From NCBI GenBank assembly GCA_035650495.1, contig DASRHK010000073.1:1-38696 (forward strand): a stretch of 38,696 bases of DNA. Direction: 5' to 3'. Positions within the stretch are counted from its first letter, which is position 1, and each line of letters opens with the position of its first letter. This stretch comes from DASRHK01 sp035650495 (GTDB lineage Bacteria > Pseudomonadota > Gammaproteobacteria > Nevskiales > Nevskiaceae). The position numbers were made by a program, and so were the translations under genes. A model generated the notes under the pieces. The model did not search any database. It was not told the origin of the DNA and saw only the letters and a list, made by a program, of their open reading frames with translations. This document shows positions 16,272 through 25,600 of this stretch, piece after piece.

Positions 16272-17214
16272 CGATCAGCTTCCCGCCGATGTCCTGCTTG
16301 TAAACCGCATCGATCTCGCGCGCGCAGGTCGGCGACGTCACGTTGATCTCGGTGAGCGAGTCGCCGATCACGTCGAGGCCGACGAAGAGCAATCCGCGCT
16401 TCTTCAGCTCCGGTCCGACCTGCGCGGCGATCCACTGGTCGCGCTTGGTCAACGGTCGCGGCTCGCCGCGTCCGCCGGCTGCGAGATTGCCGCGCGTCTC
16501 GCCCGCGAGCGGAACGCGCGCGAGGCAGTACGGGATCGCCTTGCCGTCGACGACGAGGATGCGCTTGTCGCCGTCCTTGATCGCGGGCAGATATTTCTGC
16601 GCGACGATCACGCGGGTGCCGTTGCGCGTGAGCTCTTCGATCACTGCGCCGAGATTCCGGCCGCTCGGATCGACATGGAAGATCCCCATGCCGCCCATGC
16701 CGTCGACCGGCTTGTAGATCACGTCCTTGTGCTCGGCGTGGAATGCGCGCAGGAGCTGCGCGTCGCGCGAGAACAGCGTCGGTGGCGTGCACTGCGGGAA
16801 CCACGCAGTGAACATCTTCTCGTTGCAATCGCGCAGCGACGCCGGATCGTTCACGACGAGCGCGCCCTGAGTCTGCGCGCGCTCGAGGATGTAGGTCGCA
16901 GTGACGTACTCGAGATCGAACGGGGGATCCTTGCGCATCAGGATCGCGGGCACGTCGCCCAGCTTCACCTGCTCGGGCTCGCCGAGCTCGAACCAGTGCT
17001 TCTTGTCGTCGACCACCTCGAGCGACCGCGCGCGTCCCATCGCGACGCCGTCGGAAAGCCAGATGTCCTGCATCTCGAAATAGAGGATCGACCAGCCGCG
17101 CGCTTGCGCCGCGAGCAGGATGTGCAGCGTGGTGTCCTTGTACGGCTTGATGGACCCGATGGGGTCCATGACGACGCCGAGGACTTTCTTCGGCGCTTTC
17201 TTGCGCGGGCTCAC
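16249..17214 (-). CDS. gshB: glutathione synthetase
   Basis: A 321-residue ATP-grasp ligase that joins gamma-glutamylcysteine and glycine to form glutathione. It starts with a short basic stretch, then VLGVVMDPIGSIKPYKDTT, equivalent to the MDPI start region of E. coli GshB. ATP-grasp segments YKPVDGMGGMGIFHV, GDKRILVVDGKAI and FVGLDVIGDSLTEINVTSPT are intact. The start is GTG at 17214, overlapping the gshA stop (GTGA); the internal ATG of MDPI would remove the first beta strand. Length is close to the E. coli protein (316). It is co-transcribed with gshA and overlaps apbE at its 3' end. Confidence 0.95.
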   Translation of the reverse strand: MSPRKKAPKKVLGVVMDPIGSIKPYKDTTLHILLAAQARGWSILYFEMQDIWLSDGVAMGRARSLEVVDDKKHWFELGEPEQVKLGDVPAILMRKDPPFDLEYVTATYILERAQTQGALVVNDPASLRDCNEKMFTAWFPQCTPPTLFSRDAQLLRAFHAEHKDVIYKPVDGMGGMGIFHVDPSGRNLGAVIEELTRNGTRVIVAQKYLPAIKDGDKRILVVDGKAIPYCLARVPLAGETRGNLAAGGRGEPRPLTKRDQWIAAQVGPELKKRGLLFVGLDVIGDSLTEINVTSPTCAREIDAVYKQDIGGKLIDAIESRL

Positions 17215-18524
17215 TTCATCGCGACGCTGACGTTGGCCGCGGCGGTCTCGCGCGCGGCGGCGAGCAATGCGAGTCGCGCGACGACGCCGTAGGCGTAGAA
17301 GCGATTGGGCGCAGCGTCGGCGGCGCAGTTGAAGTCGGGGTGATTGCAGGAGTCCTCGAACGCGAGCATCTGGAACGTCGCGCCGGGTGCGTTCAAGCTT
17401 TCCTGATTGCTGCGGCTGCCGTGCACGCGATAGAAGCCGCCGACGACATAGTGATCGATCATGTAGACGACCGGCTCTGCCGTGGCCTGTGCGTCGCCCC
17501 AGTGCTCGAAGGTGTAGACGCCTTCCTGGATGATCGCGCCGGTGACGGCCTTGCCTTCCTTGGTCGCCGCCATCTTCTTGCGCGTGTCGCGATTGAGATT
17601 GCGGACCTCGTCGGCGTTGCGCACGGTCATCACACCCATGCCATACGTGCCGGCCTCGGCTTTCACGATGACGAACGGCTGCTCCTTCACGCCGTACTGC
17701 TTGTACTTCTCCGTGATGTCGTCGAGCAGCAGCTGCACGTTGGCGACGAGACACTCCTCGCCCTCGCGCGTCATGAAATTGATCTCGCCGCAGTTGCGGA
17801 ACAATGGATTGACCAACCATGAATCCATCTCGACGATCGCTGCGAATTCGTCGGCGACTTCCTGGTAGACCGAGAAGTGCTGCGACTTGATGCGATCGCT
17901 CCAGCCGACGCCGAGCGGCGGGATCACCGGCTGCTCGAGGTCCTCGAGGATCGCCGGGCGGCCGCCGGAAAGATCGTTGTTGAGGATCACGGCGCACGGC
18001 TTGAAATCGCCGACGAAGACGCGATCACCCTCGCGCTGGATCGGCTCGAGCAAGAGCTCGCGGCCGGAGTCGAGCGAAAGTTTCTGCGGCTCGCCGAGAC
18101 CCGGGATCAGCGAGCCGATGCGCACGTTGTAGCCGGACTTCTGGATCAGCGACTGCAGCGTCGCGACGTTCTCGAGGTAGAACTTGTTGCGCGTGTGGTT
18201 CTCGGGGACCAGGAGCACGTTCGACGCGGTCGGACAGCTGCGCTCCATCGCGGCCTGGATCGCCTGCACGCACAGCGACTCGAACTGCGGATTGAGGTTG
18301 TTGAACCCGGCCGGGAACAGGTTGGTGTCGACCGGCGCCAGCTTGAAGCCGGCATTGCGCAGGTCGACGGAGCAGTAGAAGGGCGGCGCGGTCTTGCGCC
18401 ACTGGCTGCGGAACCACGATTCGATCTCGGCGGCATGGCTGCGGAACAACGCCTCGATCTGCAGCGGCACGGCGCTGGGCGCAACGGTCAGGCGGGGAAC
18501 GGCGCTGTGCATGGGCAAGCTCAT
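17211..18524 (-). CDS. gshA: glutamate-cysteine ligase, Acidithiobacillus-type family
   Basis: A 437-residue protein matching the proteobacterial glutamate-cysteine ligase family first seen in Acidithiobacillus ferrooxidans, unrelated in sequence to E. coli GshA. Recognisable blocks are FYCSVDLRNAGFKLAPVDTN, LFPAGFNNLN, VPENHTRNKFY, GWSDRIKSQHF, IVKAEAGTYGMGVMTV and HGSRSNQESLNAPG. It makes gamma-glutamylcysteine, the rate-limiting step of glutathione synthesis. ATG at 18524 was chosen; a second ATG 12 nt on and an upstream TTG at 18566 are possible, and none has a strong ribosome site. The gene is divergent from pilG with about 156 nt between, and gshB follows through a GTGA overlap. Confidence 0.9.
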   Translation of the reverse strand: MSLPMHSAVPRLTVAPSAVPLQIEALFRSHAAEIESWFRSQWRKTAPPFYCSVDLRNAGFKLAPVDTNLFPAGFNNLNPQFESLCVQAIQAAMERSCPTASNVLLVPENHTRNKFYLENVATLQSLIQKSGYNVRIGSLIPGLGEPQKLSLDSGRELLLEPIQREGDRVFVGDFKPCAVILNNDLSGGRPAILEDLEQPVIPPLGVGWSDRIKSQHFSVYQEVADEFAAIVEMDSWLVNPLFRNCGEINFMTREGEECLVANVQLLLDDITEKYKQYGVKEQPFVIVKAEAGTYGMGVMTVRNADEVRNLNRDTRKKMAATKEGKAVTGAIIQEGVYTFEHWGDAQATAEPVVYMIDHYVVGGFYRVHGSRSNQESLNAPGATFQMLAFEDSCNHPDFNCAADAAPNRFYAYGVVARLALLAAARETAAANVSVAMK

Positions 18525-18680
18525 GTGCCGAAAGCGCAAGGATGGTAGCAGAGCGCTTCTTTTCAATAGGCAGCCGCGGGTTATTGTGCTAAAAAGCCTA
18601 AAGATGAGGGCCGAGGCAACCGGCTCGTATTTCGATGCGTACTAGAGAGCGGCCGGGTCGGGGGAGCAGGGGGAGTTTCT
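18525..18680. promoter_or_regulatory. divergent gshA / pilG control region
   Basis: 156 nt separate the divergent gshA and pilG starts. The segment around 18576-18606 is locally AT-rich compared with its surroundings and is the most likely site of the promoters. On the minus strand TGCTACCAT resembles an extended -10 for gshA close to its ATG. For pilG no convincing -35/-10 pair or sigma54 site was seen. GGGGGAG at 18669-18675 is the pilG ribosome site. Confidence 0.4.
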
Positions 18681-19076
18681 GTGACGAAATCTGATGCATT
18701 CGGGGCGACCGTGATGGTCGTCGATGACAGCCAGACCATCCGACGGTCGGCCGAGACGCTGCTGTCCCGCGAGGGCTACTCGGTGATCACCGCCGAGGAT
18801 GGCTATGAAGCGCTCTCCAAGATCGCCGACCACCATCCCGAGATCATCTTCGTCGACATCATGATGCCGCGGCTGGACGGCTATCAGGTGTGCGCGCTGA
18901 TCAAAGCCAATCCGAAGTTCTCGAAGACGCCGGTGATCATGCTGTCGTCGCGCGACGGCCTGTTCGATCGGGCGCGCGGCCGCATCGTCGGCTCCGACCA
19001 GTACCTCACCAAGCCTTTCACCAAGGACGAGCTCGTCAACGCCGTCCAGGCCCACGTCAAGAAGACCGCGGTCTGA
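18681..19076 (+). CDS. pilG: response regulator PilG
   Basis: A 131-residue stand-alone receiver. VMVVDDSQTIRRSAETLL carries the acidic pair D15/D16; the phosphoacceptor is D59 in IIFVDIMMPRLDGYQ, and K111 lies in YLTKPFTKDEL. The segments MLSSRDGLFDRARGRIVGSDQ and KIADHHPEIIFVD are those of PilG, which promotes pilus extension through downstream factors. The start is GTG at 18681 with GGGGGAG a few bases before it. It heads the plus-strand chp operon and is followed 19 nt later by pilI, whereas in the well-known Pseudomonas order pilH lies between them. Confidence 0.93.
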   Translation: MTKSDAFGATVMVVDDSQTIRRSAETLLSREGYSVITAEDGYEALSKIADHHPEIIFVDIMMPRLDGYQVCALIKANPKFSKTPVIMLSSRDGLFDRARGRIVGSDQYLTKPFTKDELVNAVQAHVKKTAV

Positions 19077-19095
19077 AAGGATTCGATAGCGCGCC

Positions 19096-19644
19096 ATGAG
19101 CGCCGATCTGCGAGCCCTGCGTGACCAACCGTTCGAGCTTCTCGAAAAACTCGAGGAGCGTCTGCGCGCTGCGCGCATCGACTACGCCGCCGGCCAGCAG
19201 GAGTTCTGGGTTGGCCTCGGCTTCCGCATGGGCGACGAGTGGCTGGTCGCGCCCAAGGAAGACGTGCGCGAAGTGATCGTGCCGCCTCCGCTGACGCGCG
19301 TGCCGCGCACCCGGCCGTGGTTCTCCGGGCTCGCGAACGTCCGCGGCAATCTGCTGCCGGTGGTCGATCTGCAGCAGCTGATCGGCGTCGGCACGCACAC
19401 CGCCGGCGATCGCGGCCGCGTGCTGGTGCTGAATTCCGATGACGTGCCGGTTGGCTTCATCGTCGATGAAGTCGCCGGCTACCGACAGTTCGTGCCGCCG
19501 GACCAGAAGCATGAGCACGCGCACAACGCCGGCCCGATCGAGCCGTTCCTGCTCGGCGCGTTCGAGCGCGATGGCCGCGTCTGGCGCGCGTTCAGTCTCC
19601 ACAAGGTCGCGCAGAGCGACGCCTTTAAATTGGCCGGGTACTGA
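19096..19644 (+). CDS. pilI: CheW-like adaptor PilI
   Basis: A 182-residue CheW-domain protein that couples PilJ to the kinase ChpA. The CheW fold runs from about residue 38 to the C-terminus: GFRMGDEWLVAP, EVIVPPPLTRVPRTRPWFSG, NVRGNLLPVVDLQQLIG and VGFIVDEVAGYRQF. An N-terminal helix (residues 1-28) precedes it, as in PilI. The C-terminal AFSLHKVAQSDAF segment also matches the family. The stop TGA overlaps the chpA ATG (TGATG), so kinase and adaptor are translationally coupled. pilJ, which often follows pilI, is absent here and is found on the other strand near 10 kb. Confidence 0.93.
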   Translation: MSADLRALRDQPFELLEKLEERLRAARIDYAAGQQEFWVGLGFRMGDEWLVAPKEDVREVIVPPPLTRVPRTRPWFSGLANVRGNLLPVVDLQQLIGVGTHTAGDRGRVLVLNSDDVPVGFIVDEVAGYRQFVPPDQKHEHAHNAGPIEPFLLGAFERDGRVWRAFSLHKVAQSDAFKLAGY

Positions 19645-22600
19645 TGACGACGCTTCGCACCAGCCCAGCGGTCGGCCTGCAGTGGGTCAAGGCAGAGATC
19701 GAAGCGAGCCTGTCGCGGGCGCGCGGGCTCATCGAGCAGCACCTCGAGAACACCGACAACACGCAGCTGCTGCAGCAGGCGATCATCGAGCTGCATCTGG
19801 TCAACGGCTCGGCCGGCGTCGTGCAGTGCTACGGCATCGTCGCGCTGACCGACGAGATGATCCAGGGCTTGCAGGCGCTCGTGCAGGGCCGCGTCAAGGA
19901 GCGCGACGCCGCGTTCACCGCGATCCTCGGCGCTACGGTGCAGCTCGCCGACTACGTCGACATGCTCGCGATCGGTCGCGACGATTGCGCACTGGCGCTG
20001 CTGCCTCTCATCAATGAATTGCGCATCGCGCAGAGCAAGGGCGTGCGCGCCGACGCCGATCTGGTTGCCGCCGAGATGCTGTTCCTCGGCATCCGGCCCG
20101 AGCCCCAGAATCTGCACATCGCCGATGGCACGGTGCTGTCGTCCGCGCGCCGGCTGCTGCCGATCTTCCAGACGAGCCTGCTGCAGTGGCTCAAGGGCAA
20201 CGATCCGCAAGCGCTGCTGCGCGTGGGCAAGATCTCCGCGCAGATCGCGGCGGAATCCTCCGGTGCGCACAGCCATGAGCTGTGGCGCGCCGTTGCGGCA
20301 TGCGCCGAGGCGCTGCTCATGCGCGCGCTCGAAGACTCGCAGGACCTGCGACGCCTGTTCGGCCGCGCGCTGCAGCAGCTGAAGCTGCTCGCCGAAGCCG
20401 GCGAGGACGCAGCCGCGGAGCAGGGCGGCGATCTCGTCTATCACTTCGTCTTCTACGTCGCGCGGTCGCGGGCGCACAGCGCGCGCGCCGAGGCGATCCG
20501 CCAGGACTATCAGGTCGCGCGGCACGTGCCGGCGATCGAGACCGTCGAGGAATTCCGCCGGCGCATCCGCGGCCCGAACACCGTCCTGCTCAACAAGCTC
20601 GCGCGCGAGATCCGTCAGGACATCGTCGATGTGAAGGATCGCATCGACCTGCTGGTGCGCACCGGCCAGCGCGAGCCCGCGGAGTTCGACGCGATCGCCA
20701 CCGGCCTTTCGCGCATCGGCAACACGCTGTCGATCCTCGGGCTCTCCAACGAGCAGCACGTCGTCGTCAATCAGGTGCAGCGATTGAAAGCGCTGCGCAC
20801 CGAGCCGGCTTCCGAAGGCGCGTGGATGGACATGGCGGTGTCGCTGCTCAAGGTCGAGCAGGGCCTCGACTCCGCGCTGTTCCGCCAGCTGCGCAACCTG
20901 CCCGATGGCGCCAAGCGCGATCTGGAGGAGCCGGAAGTCTCCAGTGACCTGCGCGAGAGCATGCAGGCCCTGGTGCGCGAGGATCTCATCGAGCTCGCGC
21001 GGCTCAAGACCGCCGTCGATGGGTATCTGCGCACCGGCAATCCCGCTGCGCTGCCGGACGCGTCGCGCGCGCTCGGACACATCTCTTCTTCGCTGCGCGT
21101 GCTCGAGAGCTCGCGCGCCGCCGAGCTGACCGGTCAGCTGCTCGACGCGATGTCGGGCCCGGCGTTCGCTGATCTCTGCCAGAACCCCGATTGGGCCGGA
21201 CGCTTCGCGGAAGCCATCTCGTACGTCGAGGTCTACCTCGAAGCGGTGCGCGATCAGCGCGGCGACGCGACCGCGGTGCTCGACGATCTCGCGGAGCGCA
21301 TCGAAGGACTGCGCCGCATCGCCGCGCCGGCGCCGCAGGTCGAAGCCCCGCCCGCGCCGGTCGTCATCAACGCGCAGGGCGAAGAGATCGAGGCGCCGGC
21401 CGTCGACGCGGAGATCCGCGACATCTTCCTCGAGGAGGCCGCCGAAGTCCGCAGCCTGCTCGACGCCAAGCTGCCGACGTTCCGGCGCGAGCCCGGCGAG
21501 CGCGAGACGCTCACCGAGATCCGCCGCGCGTTCCACACATTGAAGGGCAGCGGCCGCATGGTCGGCGCGTCCCAGATCGGCGACTTCGCGTGGGCGATCG
21601 AGAACATGCTCAATCGCTGCCTCGACGGCTCGATCCCCGTTGGGCAGCCGGTCGTCGATGCGGTGGCCGAAGCGGTCGGCAAGCTCGGGCCGCTGCTCGA
21701 TGCCTTCAAGGCGAACAAGACCGCGCCCGGGATCAACACGCTGGTCGAGAAGGTCCAGCGTCTCGCCGCCGGCAAGCTGCTCGACGTCGAGGCCGAGCAC
21801 GAGCTGCTCGTGGTCTTCCGCGAGGACGCCGGCGAGCGTCTGGAGGAGATCCGCGGCTGGCTCGGTCGCCAGGACAAGGGTGCTTCGGAATTCGAAGTGG
21901 ACGAAACGGTGCGCCGTGCGTTCCACACGCTGCGCGGCAGTGCCGCGATCGTCAACCTCACGGCGGTGTCACAGCTCGCCGGCAACATCGAGGCGTACCT
22001 CGATTCGGTGCGCGGCGGCGGCTTGCGCATCAGCAGCGCGGGCTTCGAGCTGATCGGCGAGGCCGCCGACGCGATCGAAGGCTGGGTCGCCAATCCCGAG
22101 AGCGCCGCCAGCGCTGACGTCGCCGGCTGGCAGGCGCGCATCCAGCAGGTGCAGTCGCAGGTTCCCGAAGAGGCGCAGCAGGAAGCCGCGCAGCGCGGGC
22201 TCGCCGAAGTGTTCGCGAGCGAGACGCTCGATCTGCTGCAGAGCATCGAGTCGACCACGCGCGACTGGGCGCGCGCGCCGGAGAATCGCACGTCGCCGCG
22301 CACGATCAAGGGTCTTTACCAGACGCTGTACGGCGCCGCGCTGATGGCCGAGTGCAACGCCATCGCCAACGTGGCGCGCGCGTTCGAGCAGCTGTTCGCC
22401 GACAAGGTCGGCGCGGCGCGGCCGCCCGACCCCAAGTTCTTCGAGCGTCTCGCCGGCCTGCAGGAGCGGATGTATCAGCAGCTCGATGCGTTCCGCGAAG
22501 GCTCGCTCGCCGACGACGGCGAAGCGATCGCCGCCGACATCGAGGCGCTGCGCGTGGGCGCTCCCGCCGCGCCGGTCGCGGAGGCGGCAGCGCCGCCGCC

Positions 22601-25600
22601 GGAGCCGGTCTTCGACGTGCTCCCGGAGCCGGTCGAGCCGGCGCGCGAGATCAAGCCGCCGGAGCCCGCGTTCGGCGACCTCGACCTGCGCGAGATGTTC
22701 GTCGCCGAGGCCGAAGAGATCCTGCAGTCGATGGATCGCGAGTCCGACGTCTGGGAGCGCGCGCCGTCCGATCGCGGCTCGCTGGTCGAGCTCAAGCGCG
22801 CTGCGCACACGCTCAAAGGCAGCTCGCGCATGGCGGGCATCAGCGGCGTCGACGAAGTCAGCGGCGAGCTCGAGAAGATGCTCGAGCAGGTCGAGCGCGG
22901 CACGCTCAAGGTCGACGTGCGCATGTTCGCGCGCCTGCACAACGCGATCGACGGGCTCTATCGCATGCTCGACGACATCCGTCGCGGCGCGATGCCCGAT
23001 GCGCGTGCGCTGCTCGGCGAGCTCGAAGGCGAAGCGCCGGTGGTGGAGGAAGCGGCGCCGGTCGTCGAGGAAGTCCGCGTCGAGGAGATCGCGCCGCCGA
23101 TCGAAGTCGTCGCCGAAGTCGCGCCGCCCGCGATGGAGATTCCGCCGGCGGCCGAAGCGCCCGCGCCGGTCGAGCCGCCTGTCGTCGAGCCCGAAGTCAT
23201 CGAGCCAGCAGTTGTCGAGCCGGCGGTGCTCGAAGTGCCGGCCGAGCCAGCGCGCGAAGAGCGCGAGGAAGAAGTCCACGCGTTCGATCCGGAGATGGCG
23301 GAAATCTTCTCCGGAGAGGCGGCCGAGCTGCTCGAGCAGATCGAGAGCGGGCTGGGCGCCTGGCAGTCCGAGCCCGGCAACCACGAGCCGATGCGCGATC
23401 TGCAGCGCGCGCTGCACACGCTCAAGGGCGGCGCTCGCATGGGCGGCCTGACGGCGATGGGCACTGCCGCGCACGAGATGGAGACGTTCATCCACGCGGT
23501 CGAGTCGGGCGCGCAAGTCGCCGATGCGCAGGCGTTCGCGCGACTGCACGCCGAGCTCGAAACGCTGCATCGCATGCACGACGCGCTGCGTCGTGGCGAA
23601 GGCGCGCGGCTCGCGCAGGCCACCCCTGCTGAATTTGCGGCGCCGGCCGTCGTGCCGACGCCAGAGCCGGTCGCACCGCCTCCGCCGCCGAGCGAGCCGC
23701 TCGAAGCGCCTGCATACGCGACCGAGGAAGAAGACGAAGGCGAGATCCACGCGTTCGATCCGGAGATGGCCGAGATCTTCGCCGGCGAGGCTGCCGAGCT
23801 GCTCGAGCAGATCGACGGCAGCCTCGGCGCCTGGCAGGCCGATCCGAACAATGCCGAGGCGGTGCGCGATCTGCAGCGCGCGCTGCACACGCTCAAGGGT
23901 GGCGCTCGCATGGGCGGCCTCACCGCGATGGGCACCGCCGCGCATGAGATGGAGACTTTCGTCAACGCGATCGAGTCGGGCCACGATCCCGCCGATCAGC
24001 AGACCTTCATGCGCCTGCACCTGGAGCTCGAGATGCTGCAGCGCATGCACGATGCGCTGCGCCGCGGTGAAGGCGAGCGGCTCGCGCAGGCAGCGACTGC
24101 GGAATTTGCGGCACCGGCGGCTCCGACTCCGCCGCCAGCACCAGTCGCCAAGCCGGCCGCGCCAGTAGCGCCTGTTGCCGCCGCGCCGGCCGAGCCAGTC
24201 CATCGCGTCGCTGCCGGCGCGTGGGATCCGCGACTGTTCTGGAAGCCCGAAGACCTGCGCGCCGGTCTCGGCGTGCTGCGTCGCGAGACCGCGCGCGTGC
24301 CGGTCGAGAACCTGGAGGCGATGCTCAACCAGGCGGGCGAGATCTCGATCTACCGCTCGCGCCTGGAGCAGCAGACCACCGCGGTCATCCGCTCGCTGTC
24401 GGAAATGGATCAGACCATCGCGCGCGTGCGCGATCAGCTGCGTGCGATGAACATCGAAACCGAAGCGCAGATTGCGGCGCGCGGTCTCGGCGGCGCCGGC
24501 GCGACGACGCCGGACCGCTACGGCGGACAGTTCGATCCGCTGGAAATGGATCGCTACTCGCGCATGCAGGAGCTGTCGCGCGCCATCGCGGAATCGGTCG
24601 GCGACTTGCACTCCCTGCACGAGACGATGACCGACCTCACGTCGGAATCGGAAACGCTGCTACTGCAGCAGGCGCGCATCAACACCGAAGTGCAGCAAGG
24701 CCTGATGAGCACCTTGATGGTGCCGTTCTCGCGCCAGGTGCAGCGCTTCCAGCGCCTGGTGCGCCAGGTCGCGGAGGAATCCGGCAAGAAAGCCGACGTG
24801 CAGTTCTCCGGCGTGGAAGCCGAGCTCGATCGCAACGTGCTCGAGCGCATGACCGGCCCGCTGGAGCATCTGCTGCGCAATGCGGTCGTGCACGGCATCG
24901 AATCGCCGCAGGTCCGTCGCGAGCGCGGCAAGAAAGAGACCGGCGAGATCCGCGTGACGCTGACGCGCGAAGGCACGCGCCTCCTGATGGAGCTCGCCGA
25001 CGATGGCGGCGGGCTGGACTTCGATCGCATCAAGCGCGTCGCGATCGAGCGCGGGCTGCTGACGCCGGACGTCGAGCCGGCCGAGGACGAGCTCGCGCAG
25101 TTCATCTTCCGCCCGGGCTTCTCGACGGCGAAGGAGCTGACGCAGGTGGCCGGCCGCGGCGTCGGCATGGACGTCGTCGCCTCCGAAGTGAAGCAGCTGG
25201 GCGGCACGCTGGACCTGCGCTCGGAGCCCGGCAAGGGCATGAAGATGATGATCCGCCTGCCGCTGACGCTCGCGATCTCGCAAGCGCTGCTGGTGAGCGT
25301 GGGTCTGGAGATGTACGCAATTCCGCTCGCCAGCATCGAGGGCATCGCGCGCATCCCGGAAGTGCGCCTGAAGGATCACTACGCCGAAGACGGCTCGCCG
25401 TTCGTCTACGGCAATCAGAACTATCGCGTGCGCTATCTCGGCGACTATCTCGGATTGCCGCGTCACGAGGTGTCCGAGCGCACGGTGCCCGCGATCCTCG
25501 TGCGCGTCGCCGAAGGCCTCGGTGGCCAGGAGCGCCGCGTGGCCGTGGTCGTCGACGTGCTGCACGGCAATCGCGAAGTCGTGTCGAAGGGCGCCGGCCC

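Noticed and set aside
18576..18606. Possible sigma54 promoter for pilG
   Set aside because: No GG-N10-GC element with the right flanks could be found in the AT-rich part of the spacer.
19479..21926. 815-codon open frame antisense to chpA
   Set aside because: No domain, and chpA on the plus strand is a confident match throughout.
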